In this document: positions 1 to 8,817 of the stretch, piece after piece
How the letters are laid out: each line of letters begins with the position of its first letter
Numbering within the stretch: the first letter of the stretch is position 1
Made by a program: the position numbers and the translations under genes
NCBI GenBank assembly: GCA_027624035.1
Contig: JAQBUI010000027.1
Location: 1 to 51,740 of the forward strand
Reading direction: 5' to 3'
Length of the DNA: 51,740 bases
From: Pseudomonadota bacterium
GTDB lineage: Bacteria; Pseudomonadota; Gammaproteobacteria; Pseudomonadales; Azotimanducaceae
Notes under the pieces: model-generated
Seen by the model: only the letters and a program-made list of their open reading frames with translations
Told to the model about the DNA's origin: nothing
Databases searched by the model: none

Positions 1-88
1 AAGTTCACTGGCAGGAGGTGCCAGCATGAGCACCTTCTGCACGACTACGGTGTGCCCGAGACGGCCACGCTCAAGGCTGCCCATGCCT
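1..88 (+). repeat. Dispersed hairpin repeat, copy A
   Basis: First of three related copies in the window; the others are near 42076 and 51673. It has nested inverted arms: ctggca/tgccag around a ggagg loop (about 8-24), flanked by aagttcac and a degraded gtgaac-like arm, and then a second short hairpin, gcac/gtgtgc (about 41-57). The match to copy B is clear over the first 50 bases and falls to roughly 70% up to about base 83. Recognisable serine-hydrolase sequence begins just downstream, so this copy marks the break in that gene. The 5' end lies outside the window. Confidence 0.6.
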
Positions 89-92
89 TGGC

Positions 93-437
93 CTGGCTCG
101 ATTCGGCTACCTGTACCTGAACCGTGGCATGTGGGGCGACACCCGGGTGATCCCGGAGAACTGGATCAACGCAAGCCTGACAGCCCACGTTGATGCCGGC
201 AACGGCATCGGTTACGGCTACATGTGGTGGATCATGCCTGATGGCGTCGTGATGGCAACGGGTACGGGTGGTCAGAAGATCTGGCTGGACAGGAAGAACC
301 AACTCATGATCGTCAACCGGGTCGACACTGGCGATGGCCTGTCACGTGGCCTGTGGTGGGACCTGGGCGTGCGAGTGAACAACAACCATATGCGGGAACT
401 GCATCAACAGGTGCTTGCTGCGCTTGAACAGCCATAG
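93..437 (+). pseudogene. C-terminal fragment of a serine hydrolase (beta-lactamase/PBP4-like family)
   Basis: The reading frame ending at the TAG at 435-437 encodes a typical C-terminal part of class C beta-lactamase-like serine hydrolases: LGYLYLNRG-like, then GDTRVIPENWI, then GYGYMWW, then a TGTGGQ turn (the position of the family's KTG-like motif) and a final DGLSRGLWWD segment. The SxxK nucleophile and YxN regions, normally 200 or more residues upstream, are absent. The frame can be followed back to about base 93, where the homologous sequence stops at repeat copy A. The first ATG, at 129, has no convincing ribosome binding site, so expression is doubtful. Either the repeat interrupted the gene or a rearrangement or assembly join lies at the repeat. 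Family assignment is fairly sure; activity is very unlikely. Confidence 0.65.
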
Positions 438-483
438 TTGCCATCTTCACCTTGAATCGTCTGCCGATTTCAGAACACACGTT

Positions 484-1875
484 TCAGAGTACTGCAAAGT
501 AGATCACTGCTGCGGCAAGGATCAACTGGACCACGAACGTGACCTTCAGCAGCCATCTGGCGGGCCATTTCGGACCCATGCCAGCCGGCAGGCGCCGGTG
601 CTGCAGGTAGATGGTAATGCCGCTCTGAATGGGCAGCATCATCGCCGCATAGCTCGCGGCGATGGTCACCATCAGCACGGGTCTCTGAAACCCCACATAC
701 AGGCCAAGACCGATAAACGGCACGATCATGCCGTACCAGCGAATAATGGCAAGACGCAGATCGAGCCGGGACCGGGACATGAACCCCAGTTCGATCAGAT
801 AGTCCGGCAGGTACCTGGCACCGGCGGCCAACCCGGCGACGGAACTGGAATAGAGGATGCAGAACGCACCGACCGCAAACAACCACAGGGACCAGGTTCC
901 GAGGGTCTGGGTAAACATATTGCTGAGGGCATTTAAGGTCTCACCACCATCAGGCGTCTGCCCCATGGCGTGCAACACGCCCGCGCCAAGAATGTAGAAC
1001 GGGATGGTCGCGCAGGTCAGGATCAGCAGCGTGATCCAGATATCTGTGCGCAGCACTTTCAGCCAGCCTCGCGCGCGCTCGCGCCATGCGTCCGTGTCAT
1101 CGAACCGACCAATCCGGCGCGGATAGCCCTTCTCGATACACCAGTAGGAATAGGCCGAAATCTCCCCTGAATTGACGCCGGTATAGCCATAGGCGGCGAG
1201 CGCGAGCACCGCAAATTCCACAGAAAACTCCATCTGGAAGCCGCTGACGAGATCATCGAATCGAGTCGCAAAGGGCGTCCCCTGCATGAGCAGGGCACTG
1301 CAGACCGTGATCACGGTGAAGGTCATGACAAACAACAACATGACGGTTTCAATCCGGCGGTAGCTGCCGCTACCCAGCAGCGCGGCGGCGATCACGGCCA
1401 GTACCGCGACCGCGATCAGCGGATCGAACCCGGGGAACAGAATGACCACCGCCTGGCCCGCTCCACCAATCAAGCCGCCGAGGCCCGTCAGACCCGTCGC
1501 AAACCCGATCAGTCCCAGCGCCAGAGGCCATGAAAACTCGCCCCGGGGTCCCGGCAACTTGCCCGGGATACGATTGAGGGCACGAAGATAGGTGTCACCA
1601 CTTAGCACCACATAGCGGGCTAGTTCCGCCTGGACGATGGATTTACTCCAGCACGAGAACAACACCCACCAGAGCATGCCATAGCCCACGGCGGCGCCCA
1701 GGCTGGCGGTCAGGATGATCTCACCAGACCCGACGATGGTGGCGGAGATGATCACACTTGGGCCCAGGTAGCGGAGCGTCGCACGCCAGCCAACAGGCGG
1801 GGTCTCCTGGGCGTCTGCGGGCTGGGTGTACTCGTCTACCGCATCGTCAATCGTCTCTCTGGCATCGACTTCCAT
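484..1875 (-). CDS. Nramp-related membrane transporter lacking the metal-binding motifs
   Basis: 463 residues with about 11-12 hydrophobic segments and a soluble acidic N-terminus (1-30). Residues 38-58 (GPSVIISATIVGSGEII) match the first helix of Nramp-like proteins, but the metal-binding DPGN motif is missing. The helix that should carry the MPH motif (about 228-238, AYGYTGVNSGE) has neither the Met nor the His. The fold is therefore Nramp/APC-like, but Mn/Fe transport cannot be assumed; a different cation or small solute is possible. A GGAG lies 7 bases before the ATG at 1875. The gene diverges from the PhyH gene at 2135 across a 259-bp spacer. Family assignment is good; substrate unknown. 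Confidence 0.8.
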   Translation of the reverse strand: MEVDARETIDDAVDEYTQPADAQETPPVGWRATLRYLGPSVIISATIVGSGEIILTASLGAAVGYGMLWWVLFSCWSKSIVQAELARYVVLSGDTYLRALNRIPGKLPGPRGEFSWPLALGLIGFATGLTGLGGLIGGAGQAVVILFPGFDPLIAVAVLAVIAAALLGSGSYRRIETVMLLFVMTFTVITVCSALLMQGTPFATRFDDLVSGFQMEFSVEFAVLALAAYGYTGVNSGEISAYSYWCIEKGYPRRIGRFDDTDAWRERARGWLKVLRTDIWITLLILTCATIPFYILGAGVLHAMGQTPDGGETLNALSNMFTQTLGTWSLWLFAVGAFCILYSSSVAGLAAGARYLPDYLIELGFMSRSRLDLRLAIIRWYGMIVPFIGLGLYVGFQRPVLMVTIAASYAAMMLPIQSGITIYLQHRRLPAGMGPKWPARWLLKVTFVVQLILAAAVIYFAVL

Positions 1876-2134
1876 CTTCCTCTCCCTCGGCTGGTCGATA
1901 TTGTGGTCGATCGGGCTGACCCATCACACGGTAAAGGTCAGCGGCCCGAATCTTATCTATTCGATGTCGCCACTGCACGGTGCACTTCCGCGGCCCACAC
2001 CTTCATCGGCCGTCGGCCCTTGCGCTTGACCCTGTACACCCTCTCCCCGGGAGCACTGTACTACGCCGTTGCGGCCGGGACACGCCGCCCCGGACTGCAG
2101 TAAACTGACGCCCGATTCTCGGAGGGAAGCAGAA

Positions 2135-2971
2135 ATGGACCCACGCTGTCTGACCAACAGTCTCAACGACCAGGAGCGGCAGACCTTCGAAGAGAAAGGT
2201 TATCTGCTGGTACCGAAAGCGCTGTCCCCGGGCGACGTGACGCGGTTGATCGGTCTGGTCGATCGGCTGGGCATCGAACGAGCCGATGAGGTCGAGCCTG
2301 ACGGTCGCCTGCACCTGCGTGATTTTCTAAGGGAAGATGACCTCTTTATGGATCTGCTGGACTGGCCCAGGACCTTTCCGAAGGTGTGGGGTATTCTGGG
2401 ATGGCACCTGCAGCTTTATCTCTCCCATATTGATATCACGCCGCCGCTGCCCGTGGACCAGCATAGGACCGTCACGCTCGGCTGGCATCAGGATAGCGGC
2501 CGCGTCAATCTGGAGATGGAGACCGATCCACGGCCGCGGCTCTCCATCAAGGTGGGTTACTTTCTTACCGACACGACAGAACCCGGCTGCGGCAACTTCT
2601 GGGTTATTCCCGGCAGCCATCTGAAGAACAAGCTTGACCGACCGACTGACGGCATCAGCAATCCGCAAGGCGCCATACCCATCTGTGTTCCGCCGGGAAG
2701 CGCCGTGATATTCGACCGGCGGCTGTGGCATTCACGCAGCCCCAATCACTCTGATCGGACTCGAAAGGCCGTGTTCTACGGGTACAGCTACCGCTGGCTG
2801 CGCCCGCGCGACAACCTCAGAATCGAGGACTACGAAGACTGCAGAGACCCGATCCGCCGACAATTGCTGGGGGCCGTGCGGGATGGCCATGGCTACTCGT
2901 CCCCGGAGCCCGAGGACGTACCGCTGCGAGCCTGGCTGGACGAGCATCAAGGCACGAATAGCGGCCCGTAG
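2135..2971 (+). CDS. Phytanoyl-CoA dioxygenase (PhyH) family protein
   Basis: 278 residues. The Fe(II) triad is visible as H118-x-D120 (GWHQDSG) and H199 (LWHSRSP). Basic residues near 208-211 (RTRK) lie where the 2-oxoglutarate carboxylate is bound. The segment GCGNFWVIPGSHLKN (151-165) is a PhyH hallmark. The enzyme should couple oxidation of an unknown substrate to decarboxylation of 2-oxoglutarate in the cytoplasm. The ATG at 2135 was chosen because of the GGAGGG at 2121-2126; the open frame runs further upstream but without a better start. The PpiC gene follows 80-150 bp downstream, depending on its start. PhyH homologues act on lipids, antibiotics and alkaloids, so substrate is not inferred. 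Confidence 0.85.
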   Translation: MDPRCLTNSLNDQERQTFEEKGYLLVPKALSPGDVTRLIGLVDRLGIERADEVEPDGRLHLRDFLREDDLFMDLLDWPRTFPKVWGILGWHLQLYLSHIDITPPLPVDQHRTVTLGWHQDSGRVNLEMETDPRPRLSIKVGYFLTDTTEPGCGNFWVIPGSHLKNKLDRPTDGISNPQGAIPICVPPGSAVIFDRRLWHSRSPNHSDRTRKAVFYGYSYRWLRPRDNLRIEDYEDCRDPIRRQLLGAVRDGHGYSSPEPEDVPLRAWLDEHQGTNSGP

Positions 2972-3053
2972 ATGGGCAGCCCTGATCCCCGCAGCGGAAC
3001 CTGATGCGTCCGGCAGATGTGACGATGAGCCGACCATGGCAGCAACCGGCATC

Positions 3054-3956
3054 ATGGCTCGTTGCGAGTCGATACACACGAACAGCAGCAACAGGCCAGG
3101 ATTGCCTGACCAAGGAGAATATCGCCTGAATCTTTACCCGAAATCTGTTTTTCGGTCACATCTGTTCTGGTTTGTGCTGGTCGGCCTTGCGCTGACGGGA
3201 CTGGAGCAGCTCTCCAGAGATAATTCCCGGGAGGTCATCATCGACGCGGCGGCTATCAACCGATTGAGCCAGCTCTGGGAAGCTCAGATGGGTCAGCCAC
3301 CCACGGCGGCTGAGCTGTCCTCGATCACGGAATCCTGGATCGACGAGGAACTGTATTTCCAGGAAGCACTGCGACTGGGACTCGATCAGAACGATACGAT
3401 CGTACGCCGGCGGCTGGTGCAGAAACTGCGGTTTCTGGAAATCGAGTCCTCGGCCCTGGAACCAGGCGAGGCAGAGGTCGCGACGTTCTTCGAAGCCAAC
3501 CGGGATCGTTATCGGCTGGCTGCCAGCACGACGTTCTCACAGGTACTCATCCGCCACCCGGAACCGCAGAGACTGGCGAGGATCAAAGCGGACCTGACCG
3601 CTGGCGCGGACTATCGGAGCATCGGCGACGCATCTTCCCTTCTTGCCGACTATGTGGACCTGAGCCCCGATGAAATCGCGACGGAGTTTGGGATCAATTT
3701 CGTGAGCGCCCTGCTGGAGGTGCTTGAGTCCGACCATAGAGCCAACTGGGCTGGCCCCATCGAATCGATCCACGGGGTCCACTACATCAGGGTCAACGAG
3801 TTTCATCCACCACGAATCCCTGCACTCAACGAGGTCTATGCTGACGTCGTGATCGACCTGATCGATGAACACCAGCAACAGCAGGCGACGCAATATCTGG
3901 ATTCACTGCGGCAGCGCTATCACATCATCCGTAAGGACCTTGCCGATGATCCCTGA
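3054..3956 (+). CDS. Membrane-anchored PpiC/SurA-type peptidyl-prolyl isomerase
   Basis: A single transmembrane segment (HLFWFVLVGLALTG) is followed by a charged, SurA_N-like helical region (AAINRLSQLW, ESWIDEELYFQEALRLG, DNDTIVRRRLVQKLRFL-like) and a divergent parvulin segment (TTFSQVLIRHP to HGVHYIRVNEF), so it is probably an inner-membrane periplasmic folding factor. The start is uncertain. The ATG at 3054 has no good ribosome binding site, whereas AAGGAG at 3112-3117 is well spaced before an in-frame CTG at 3126, which would give 276 residues beginning just before the membrane anchor. The stop at 3954-3956 overlaps the start of the HupE/UreJ gene, which suggests translational coupling and a chaperone role for that partner. 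Confidence 0.75.
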   Translation: MARCESIHTNSSNRPGLPDQGEYRLNLYPKSVFRSHLFWFVLVGLALTGLEQLSRDNSREVIIDAAAINRLSQLWEAQMGQPPTAAELSSITESWIDEELYFQEALRLGLDQNDTIVRRRLVQKLRFLEIESSALEPGEAEVATFFEANRDRYRLAASTTFSQVLIRHPEPQRLARIKADLTAGADYRSIGDASSLLADYVDLSPDEIATEFGINFVSALLEVLESDHRANWAGPIESIHGVHYIRVNEFHPPRIPALNEVYADVVIDLIDEHQQQQATQYLDSLRQRYHIIRKDLADDP

Positions 3957-5103
3957 ACGGTCGCGATCTGCTGCGCCGTGCTCCGTGATACGGGCACGCT
4001 CAGGGCTGTTTACACGCTCAGGGCTGTCTATCCGCTCAGGGCTGTTTATACGCTCAGGGCTGTCTATCCGCTCAGGGCTGTTTATACGCTCAGGGCTGTT
4101 TATACGCTCAGGGCTGTCTATCCGCTCAGGGCTGTTCGCCACGTTGCTAACGTTGCTGATATGTCCGGCGCTGGGCCACGAGATGAGACCGGCGTTCATA
4201 CAACTCACAGAGATCGTGCCGGGTCAGTTTGAGCTTGAGTTTCATCAGCCAAGAGTGCAGGACCGGTTTCTGAATCTACGGGTTCACTTCTCCTGCACCA
4301 GCACAACCGAATTACGATCAACACTCGGGCCTACAAGCCTGATTGAATCCCAGCGATACGAATGCCCCTCCGGGCTGGCCGGGCAGGTGCTTGCCATTGA
4401 GGGGATGGACCGCACCATGACCGATGCGCTGGTCCGGGTCGTGTCCAGGTCTGGTACCGGCACATTGCTGCTGCATCCCGGGTCACCGGCGGTCACCCTG
4501 TCAGGCAGCCTGACCGTTTCCGCCTATCTGCGGCTGGGGGTACTGCATCTGTTACTGGGGATTGATCACGTGCTGTTCGTACTTGGACTGCTGTATCTCG
4601 TTCACGGCGGATGGCGTCTGCTACGAACCGTTACCAGCTTCACACTCGCCCACTCCATCACACTCGCATTATCAGTCTTTGACGTGGTGCAAATCTCCCA
4701 GGCACTGGCAGAGGCGCTGATTGCGCTGACCATCGTCTACCTCGCAGTGGAAATTGGCCTCGGCAAGCGAGATCTGCGCTATCCCGAGATGATTGCGTTT
4801 GCCTTTGGGCTGCTCCACGGGCTCGGCTTTGCCGGTGCCATGCGGGACGTGGGCCTGCCAGCAGATGGCATGGCGGAGGCACTGCTGCTGTTCAACATTG
4901 GAATCGAACTGGGGCAAGTCATGGTGCTGGCAGCGGCGATGCTGCTGATCACTCTCTGGCATCGCGGGGTGGCACGCCATGAGCGCTCCGGGTGGACCGC
5001 AGCGGTCGGGGTGGCCGGGTACTGGATGCCCGTCTATATGATGGGGTCACTGTCCGTGTACTGGACCATCACCCGGACCGTGCTTCTGCTTCCTGGCATG
5101 TGA
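3946..5103 (+). CDS. HupE/UreJ family membrane protein with a repeat-expanded signal region
   Basis: 385 residues from the ATG at 3946, which follows AAGGA by 8 bases and overlaps the upstream stop by 11 bases. Residues 18-65 are eight tandem RSGL(F/S)(I/T/A) hexapeptides, followed by a hydrophobic, signal-like stretch (LFATLLTLLICPALG) ending before His78. A soluble periplasmic domain (about 78-185) precedes about six membrane helices with the family motifs GIDHVLFVLGLL and GLLHGLGFAG. HupE/UreJ proteins are linked to nickel/cobalt uptake or hydrogenase and urease accessory functions. The urease operon here is 30 kb away, so Ni supply is possible but unproven. The oddity is the 144-bp minisatellite, which lengthens the positively charged n-region of the signal peptide. 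Confidence 0.8.
   Translation: MIPERSRSAAPCSVIRARSGLFTRSGLSIRSGLFIRSGLSIRSGLFIRSGLFIRSGLSIRSGLFATLLTLLICPALGHEMRPAFIQLTEIVPGQFELEFHQPRVQDRFLNLRVHFSCTSTTELRSTLGPTSLIESQRYECPSGLAGQVLAIEGMDRTMTDALVRVVSRSGTGTLLLHPGSPAVTLSGSLTVSAYLRLGVLHLLLGIDHVLFVLGLLYLVHGGWRLLRTVTSFTLAHSITLALSVFDVVQISQALAEALIALTIVYLAVEIGLGKRDLRYPEMIAFAFGLLHGLGFAGAMRDVGLPADGMAEALLLFNIGIELGQVMVLAAAMLLITLWHRGVARHERSGWTAAVGVAGYWMPVYMMGSLSVYWTITRTVLLLPGM
3997..4140 (+). repeat. 18-bp tandem repeat, eight copies, in frame inside the HupE/UreJ gene
   Basis: The unit is cgctcagggctgtnta plus a short variable end. Eight consecutive copies alternate mainly between RSGLFI and RSGLSI codons. Eighteen is a multiple of three, so copy-number changes would not shift the frame. 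The array is nearly identical at nucleotide level, including silent positions, which points to recent slippage or unequal crossing-over rather than old protein repeats. Confidence 0.92.
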
Positions 5104-5172
5104 GCCAGCCCGGAAGCTGACTCATGGCCTCTGAACCCCTTCAAATGCCTATTCAAAGAGCAGTTCAAAGTG

Positions 5173-5211
5173 CTGTCTGAAAGATTCTGTCTGAAAGGGT
5201 CTGTCTAAAGC
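5173..5211 (+). repeat. Short 14-bp tandem repeat between convergent genes
   Basis: Units ctgtctgaaagatt, ctgtctgaaagggt and a partial ctgtctaaagc lie in the 109-bp spacer between the convergent HupE/UreJ and nitroreductase genes. Four ttcaaa words occur in the same spacer. No strong hairpin-plus-T-run terminator was seen there. Confidence 0.6.
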
Positions 5212-5212
5212 A

Positions 5213-5887
5213 CTATTCAAACCCGACGAAGTTAACCACATCATCCACCGGCTGTCGGGTCGACACCACGTCGTTTGCGGCGAAGTCATCTGCCGGGTAC
5301 CCCATGGCAACACAGGTCACGATGACTTCATTGTCCGGAATACCCGCACACTCCCGCACTACAGGCGACTGCATGATGCCCTGGCCGTTGATCACCGCCC
5401 CCAGGCCCTTGGACCAGGCGGCATTGACCAGGCAGTTCACCACCGCACCGCAGTCGAAAATCGCAATATCATTCTCCTGAAGATCCTGATCAAAGGTCAC
5501 AACGATGGAGACCGGAGCGTCAAACTGACGGAATCCGCGCAGAACCCAGTCCTGTCTGCGGGCCTTGTCGGACCATTCGATACCCATGGATTCAAACAAC
5601 TGGGCCGCGATCGCCTTTTGTCGTTCACGATGGATACCCTTATAGGCGCCGTGCATCCTGACCTCCCTGGAGGGCGGGACGCCTGCCATGTTTCTTTCGG
5701 TGTTGCCCTTACGGATGCGGTCCAGCGGTTCCCCGGTGACCACGTGCAGATGCCAGGGCTGGGTATTCATGGAGGAAGGGGCTCTGGTTGCCAGTTCGAC
5801 AATCTCCCTGATCACTTCCTTTGACACCGGTTCTTGCTTATAACCACGAATGCTTCGCCGACCCATCACAACCTGTTCAAATTCCAA
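5213..5887 (-). CDS. Nitroreductase family FMN-dependent oxidoreductase
   Basis: 224 residues, typical for the NfsB/BluB-like superfamily. FMN-phosphate-binding residues occur near the start (GRRSIRGY, 9-16), followed by the hallmark RAPSSMNTQPWH (36-47) and a C-terminal CVAMGYP motif (about 192-198). It should use NAD(P)H to reduce a nitro, quinone or enone compound in the cytoplasm. The start is a TTG at 5887 with GGAG 7 bases upstream; the next in-frame ATG, about seven codons later, would remove part of the first helix. The gene is convergent with HupE/UreJ and stands alone. Substrate unknown. Confidence 0.85.
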   Translation of the reverse strand: MEFEQVVMGRRSIRGYKQEPVSKEVIREIVELATRAPSSMNTQPWHLHVVTGEPLDRIRKGNTERNMAGVPPSREVRMHGAYKGIHRERQKAIAAQLFESMGIEWSDKARRQDWVLRGFRQFDAPVSIVVTFDQDLQENDIAIFDCGAVVNCLVNAAWSKGLGAVINGQGIMQSPVVRECAGIPDNEVIVTCVAMGYPADDFAANDVVSTRQPVDDVVNFVGFE

Positions 5888-6007
5888 ACTCGTTCTCCGT
5901 CATCTTTTTTTCGAGTGCGAACTTGCCTGCCTCGGGCGCAAAGGTCAAGAACACAGGTCAAGAACAACACAGAAAGTACCGAGGTACCCCTCAAACAGAG
6001 CAGGTCA

Positions 6008-6403
6008 TCAGGACAGTGCGGCACGCTTGCGCCGGGCCCGCTCTAACTGCACCTCATCAAAGATCTCCTGAGGCCGAATGGAGCGTGCCGCCGGCTCGAT
6101 CACGGTGTTGATGACTGCCTGATTGGCTGCATACGACGCACCGGCACTATCCCGAAGCAGGAACGAGTCATCCACCAGGCAACGCCGGATCGTCACATGG
6201 TCCAGCGACCGGCCGCAGAAGCTGCCCATCCAATCCAGCAGCTGTTCATTGACTTCTGTTTCCGGGTAGGTCCGTTGAGGGTCAAGCGATGAGGCTGCAA
6301 GCGCAAGCACGACAGCGGCATCATCCGAATTCCTGGGAATCCACTCCAGTACGCCACCCTTGAATAGCCGCCGCAAGATCGCCTCAGTCTGTTGTTTATC
6401 CAT
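6008..6403 (-). CDS. DUF2087 domain protein
   Basis: About 131 residues. The central part shows the DUF2087 pattern: a PRNSDDAAVVLALAASSL helix, then YPETEVNEQLLDW and HVTIRRCLVDDSFLLRDSAG. This arrangement resembles a small winged-helix domain with conserved EVN, R-R-LVD and RD positions. Such domains are found alone or fused to regulators and are presumed nucleic-acid binding, but no function is established. The ATG at 6403 was chosen because the domain begins soon after; an ATG 12 codons upstream (6439) is equally possible, and neither has a strong ribosome binding site. The gene diverges from the DUF3604 gene, so it could be a local regulator (inference). Confidence 0.65.
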   Translation of the reverse strand: MDKQQTEAILRRLFKGGVLEWIPRNSDDAAVVLALAASSLDPQRTYPETEVNEQLLDWMGSFCGRSLDHVTIRRCLVDDSFLLRDSAGASYAANQAVINTVIEPAARSIRPQEIFDEVQLERARRKRAALS

Positions 6404-6636
6404 TGCTGTTGCCGTCCCGCCAAACTCACACTCTATCATTCACCGGGTTCTGACTTTGTCAACGTCGGGCATCTCCATACCGGTGCTGTCGGATATCCCC
6501 GGCCCAGACCTCACAGCCTTGAGCGTGCCGAGGCGTGCGCTCAAGAAGAGCTTAATCAGAGGTCACCCGGGGCCATTCGCGTCAGATCGGGTTAGGCGCT
6601 ATGCTCGGCAACAGGATTCCAGAAGGGGGGAATGAA

Positions 6637-8625
6637 ATGCGACCCATATTGTCTATGCAGTGTTTACACACCGTACTGGCCATGACGCTCATCTGTGCTA
6701 CCGCCCAGGGGCAACAGGCCCTGCCCGTCGCACAGAACACCACCAACGACCGGCAACTGATCGTCTCGAAAGAGATTGTCACCGCCCACCCGGAAACGAG
6801 CGCCAAACGCAAGGCCTACTTCGGTGACATGCACGTCCACACCACCTATTCGTTTGACGCCTTCGCATTCGGCACGCTGGCAACCCCATACGACGCGTAT
6901 CGCTACGCCCGTGGCGAGGCCATCGATCACCCCTCCGGGTTCAAAATGAAGATGCGCCGGCCCCTCGATTTCTACGCGGTGACCGACCACGCGATGTTCC
7001 TGGGAGTGTCCCGGCAGGCCGCCGACCCGGACAGTCACTTCAGCAAGCAGGGCCACACTCCCTACATGCGGAACATGAACGCGCCGGAGAACCAGAAGCC
7101 CGGTTCGAATGCGCAGCGCAGCAGTGCCTTTTCTTCCTTCCTTGGCGACATGCTGGCCGGCATCGCCGCCGGCACCATCGACGAGACCGAAGTCAGGAAT
7201 ATCACCCGCTCTGCCTGGCTTGATACCATCGACGCCGCGGAGCAGTTTTACCGCCCGGGCAAGTTCACGACCTTCGTCGCCTATGAGTACACCACCTCTT
7301 CTGATGATCGAGGCAACCTGCACAGGAACGTCTTTTTCCGGGATGCGGATCGCCTGCCCGCCGTTCCCTTTTCACGGTTCCATGACCGAAACCCTGAGGG
7401 GCTGTGGAACTGGCTGGATGACCTGCGGGAGACTGGCGTCGAAGCCATGGCGATACCGCACAATTCCAACGGCTCCAACGGCAACATGTTTGCGCTGGTG
7501 GACTGGGCTGGCAGCCCGCTGGATGACGACTACTCCGAACAACGCATCCGCAACGAACCACTGATTGAAATCACCCAGATCAAGGGTACCTCCGAGACCC
7601 ACCCTGCCCTGTCAGACAGTGACGAATGGGCCGACTTCGAAATCATGCCCTACCGGATCGCCACACGACTGTTTAGCGAGCCCAGAGGTTCCTACGCCCG
7701 TGAAGCGCTCCTGAACGGGATTGCCATGGCGGACCGGGGCCAGGTGAATCCCTTCAAGTTCGGTTTCATTGGTGCTTCCGACACCCACACCGGCGCCATC
7801 GCCGACGACGAGGCGGACTTTTACGGCAAGATCGGGCTGCTGGATGCCAATGCAACGCTCAAGGGTTCTGTTCCGCTGTCAGAGGAAGTTGCCGCCCAGG
7901 CAAAGGCCAACAACGCACCCATACAGGAGTTTGATGGCAGGACTTTCCGGGACCCGGCCGCGATCACCTGGGGCGCCTCCGGGCTTGCCGGCGTCTGGGC
8001 CGAGGAGAATACCCGCGGCGCGATCTACGACGCGCTCCGGCGCAAGGAGACCTTTGCCACTACCGGGCCACGCATCAAGGCCAGGCTGTTCGCAGGATAC
8101 GATTTCACCGATACCATACTGGGGGATCGCAATATGCTCGAGCATGCCTATCGGGAAGGTGTCGCAATGGGGTCGGATCTGCTGGCCCGCGGCAATGACA
8201 CGCCGACACTGATTGCCCTCGCCGTCAGAGATGGGCAATCAGCACCGCTGCAGCGGCTGCAGATCATCAAGGGCTGGACCCACGATGGTAATAACGAGGA
8301 ACGGGTTTACGATGTCGCATGTTCCGACGGCCTCGAGATTGACCCGACGACCCATCGCTGCCCGGACAACGGCGCGACCGTTGATCTCACCGACTGCAGC
8401 ATCACAAAAAAACGTGGAGCCGCTGAACTCAGCGCCGTATGGCAGGACCCCGACTTCAACCCTGACCATCGCGCCTTCTACTACGTTCGGGCCCTGGAAA
8501 ACCCCACCTGTCGCTGGTCCACCTGGGACGCGCTCAAAGCAGGTACCCGGCCACGAGGAGATTACCCGCTGACCATCCAGGAACGAGCCTGGACCTCACC
8601 GATCTGGTTTGTTCCTGAAGGGTAG
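6637..8625 (+). CDS. Secreted DUF3604 (PHP-superfamily-like) protein, copy 1
   Basis: 662 residues with an N-terminal signal peptide (MRPILSMQCL to ATAQG, about 1-25). PHP-like metal-binding motifs are visible: YFGDMHVHTTYS (H66, H68), DFYAVTDHA, IPHNSN and FIGASDTHTG. These could bind two or three metal ions for a hydrolase or phosphoesterase reaction in the periplasm; no member's substrate is known to me. The start was chosen because AAGGGGGG lies 6-7 bases before the ATG at 6637. The first of two paralogues here (see 12332), each followed by a D-aminoacylase-like amidohydrolase. It ends 192 bp before that partner on the same strand. The paired layout suggests a shared substrate. Confidence 0.85.
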   Translation: MRPILSMQCLHTVLAMTLICATAQGQQALPVAQNTTNDRQLIVSKEIVTAHPETSAKRKAYFGDMHVHTTYSFDAFAFGTLATPYDAYRYARGEAIDHPSGFKMKMRRPLDFYAVTDHAMFLGVSRQAADPDSHFSKQGHTPYMRNMNAPENQKPGSNAQRSSAFSSFLGDMLAGIAAGTIDETEVRNITRSAWLDTIDAAEQFYRPGKFTTFVAYEYTTSSDDRGNLHRNVFFRDADRLPAVPFSRFHDRNPEGLWNWLDDLRETGVEAMAIPHNSNGSNGNMFALVDWAGSPLDDDYSEQRIRNEPLIEITQIKGTSETHPALSDSDEWADFEIMPYRIATRLFSEPRGSYAREALLNGIAMADRGQVNPFKFGFIGASDTHTGAIADDEADFYGKIGLLDANATLKGSVPLSEEVAAQAKANNAPIQEFDGRTFRDPAAITWGASGLAGVWAEENTRGAIYDALRRKETFATTGPRIKARLFAGYDFTDTILGDRNMLEHAYREGVAMGSDLLARGNDTPTLIALAVRDGQSAPLQRLQIIKGWTHDGNNEERVYDVACSDGLEIDPTTHRCPDNGATVDLTDCSITKKRGAAELSAVWQDPDFNPDHRAFYYVRALENPTCRWSTWDALKAGTRPRGDYPLTIQERAWTSPIWFVPEG

Positions 8626-8817
8626 GCCCGGGCAGCAATCCAACAATTGTACAACCGCGATGTCTCACAATAGCCATTGAATCATGCACAGATTGGCCAT
8701 CGCTTTGCATGACATGTGCGCCGTCTCCCATTGTACTCGCCCTGAGTCATAGTACGCTACACTGAAAGGGGCAGACCAAACCGGCTTCCTAACTCTATCG
8801 CTACCGAGGTACACAAA

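Noticed and set aside
3997..4140. CRISPR-like array
   Set aside because: Units are directly adjacent, only 18 bp, with no unique spacers.
3903..4208. Antisense frame with repeated INSPER/IDSPER units over the HupE/UreJ signal region
   Set aside because: It is the reverse reading of the 18-bp repeat, which has no stops in several frames. The plus-strand frame leads into a real family domain.
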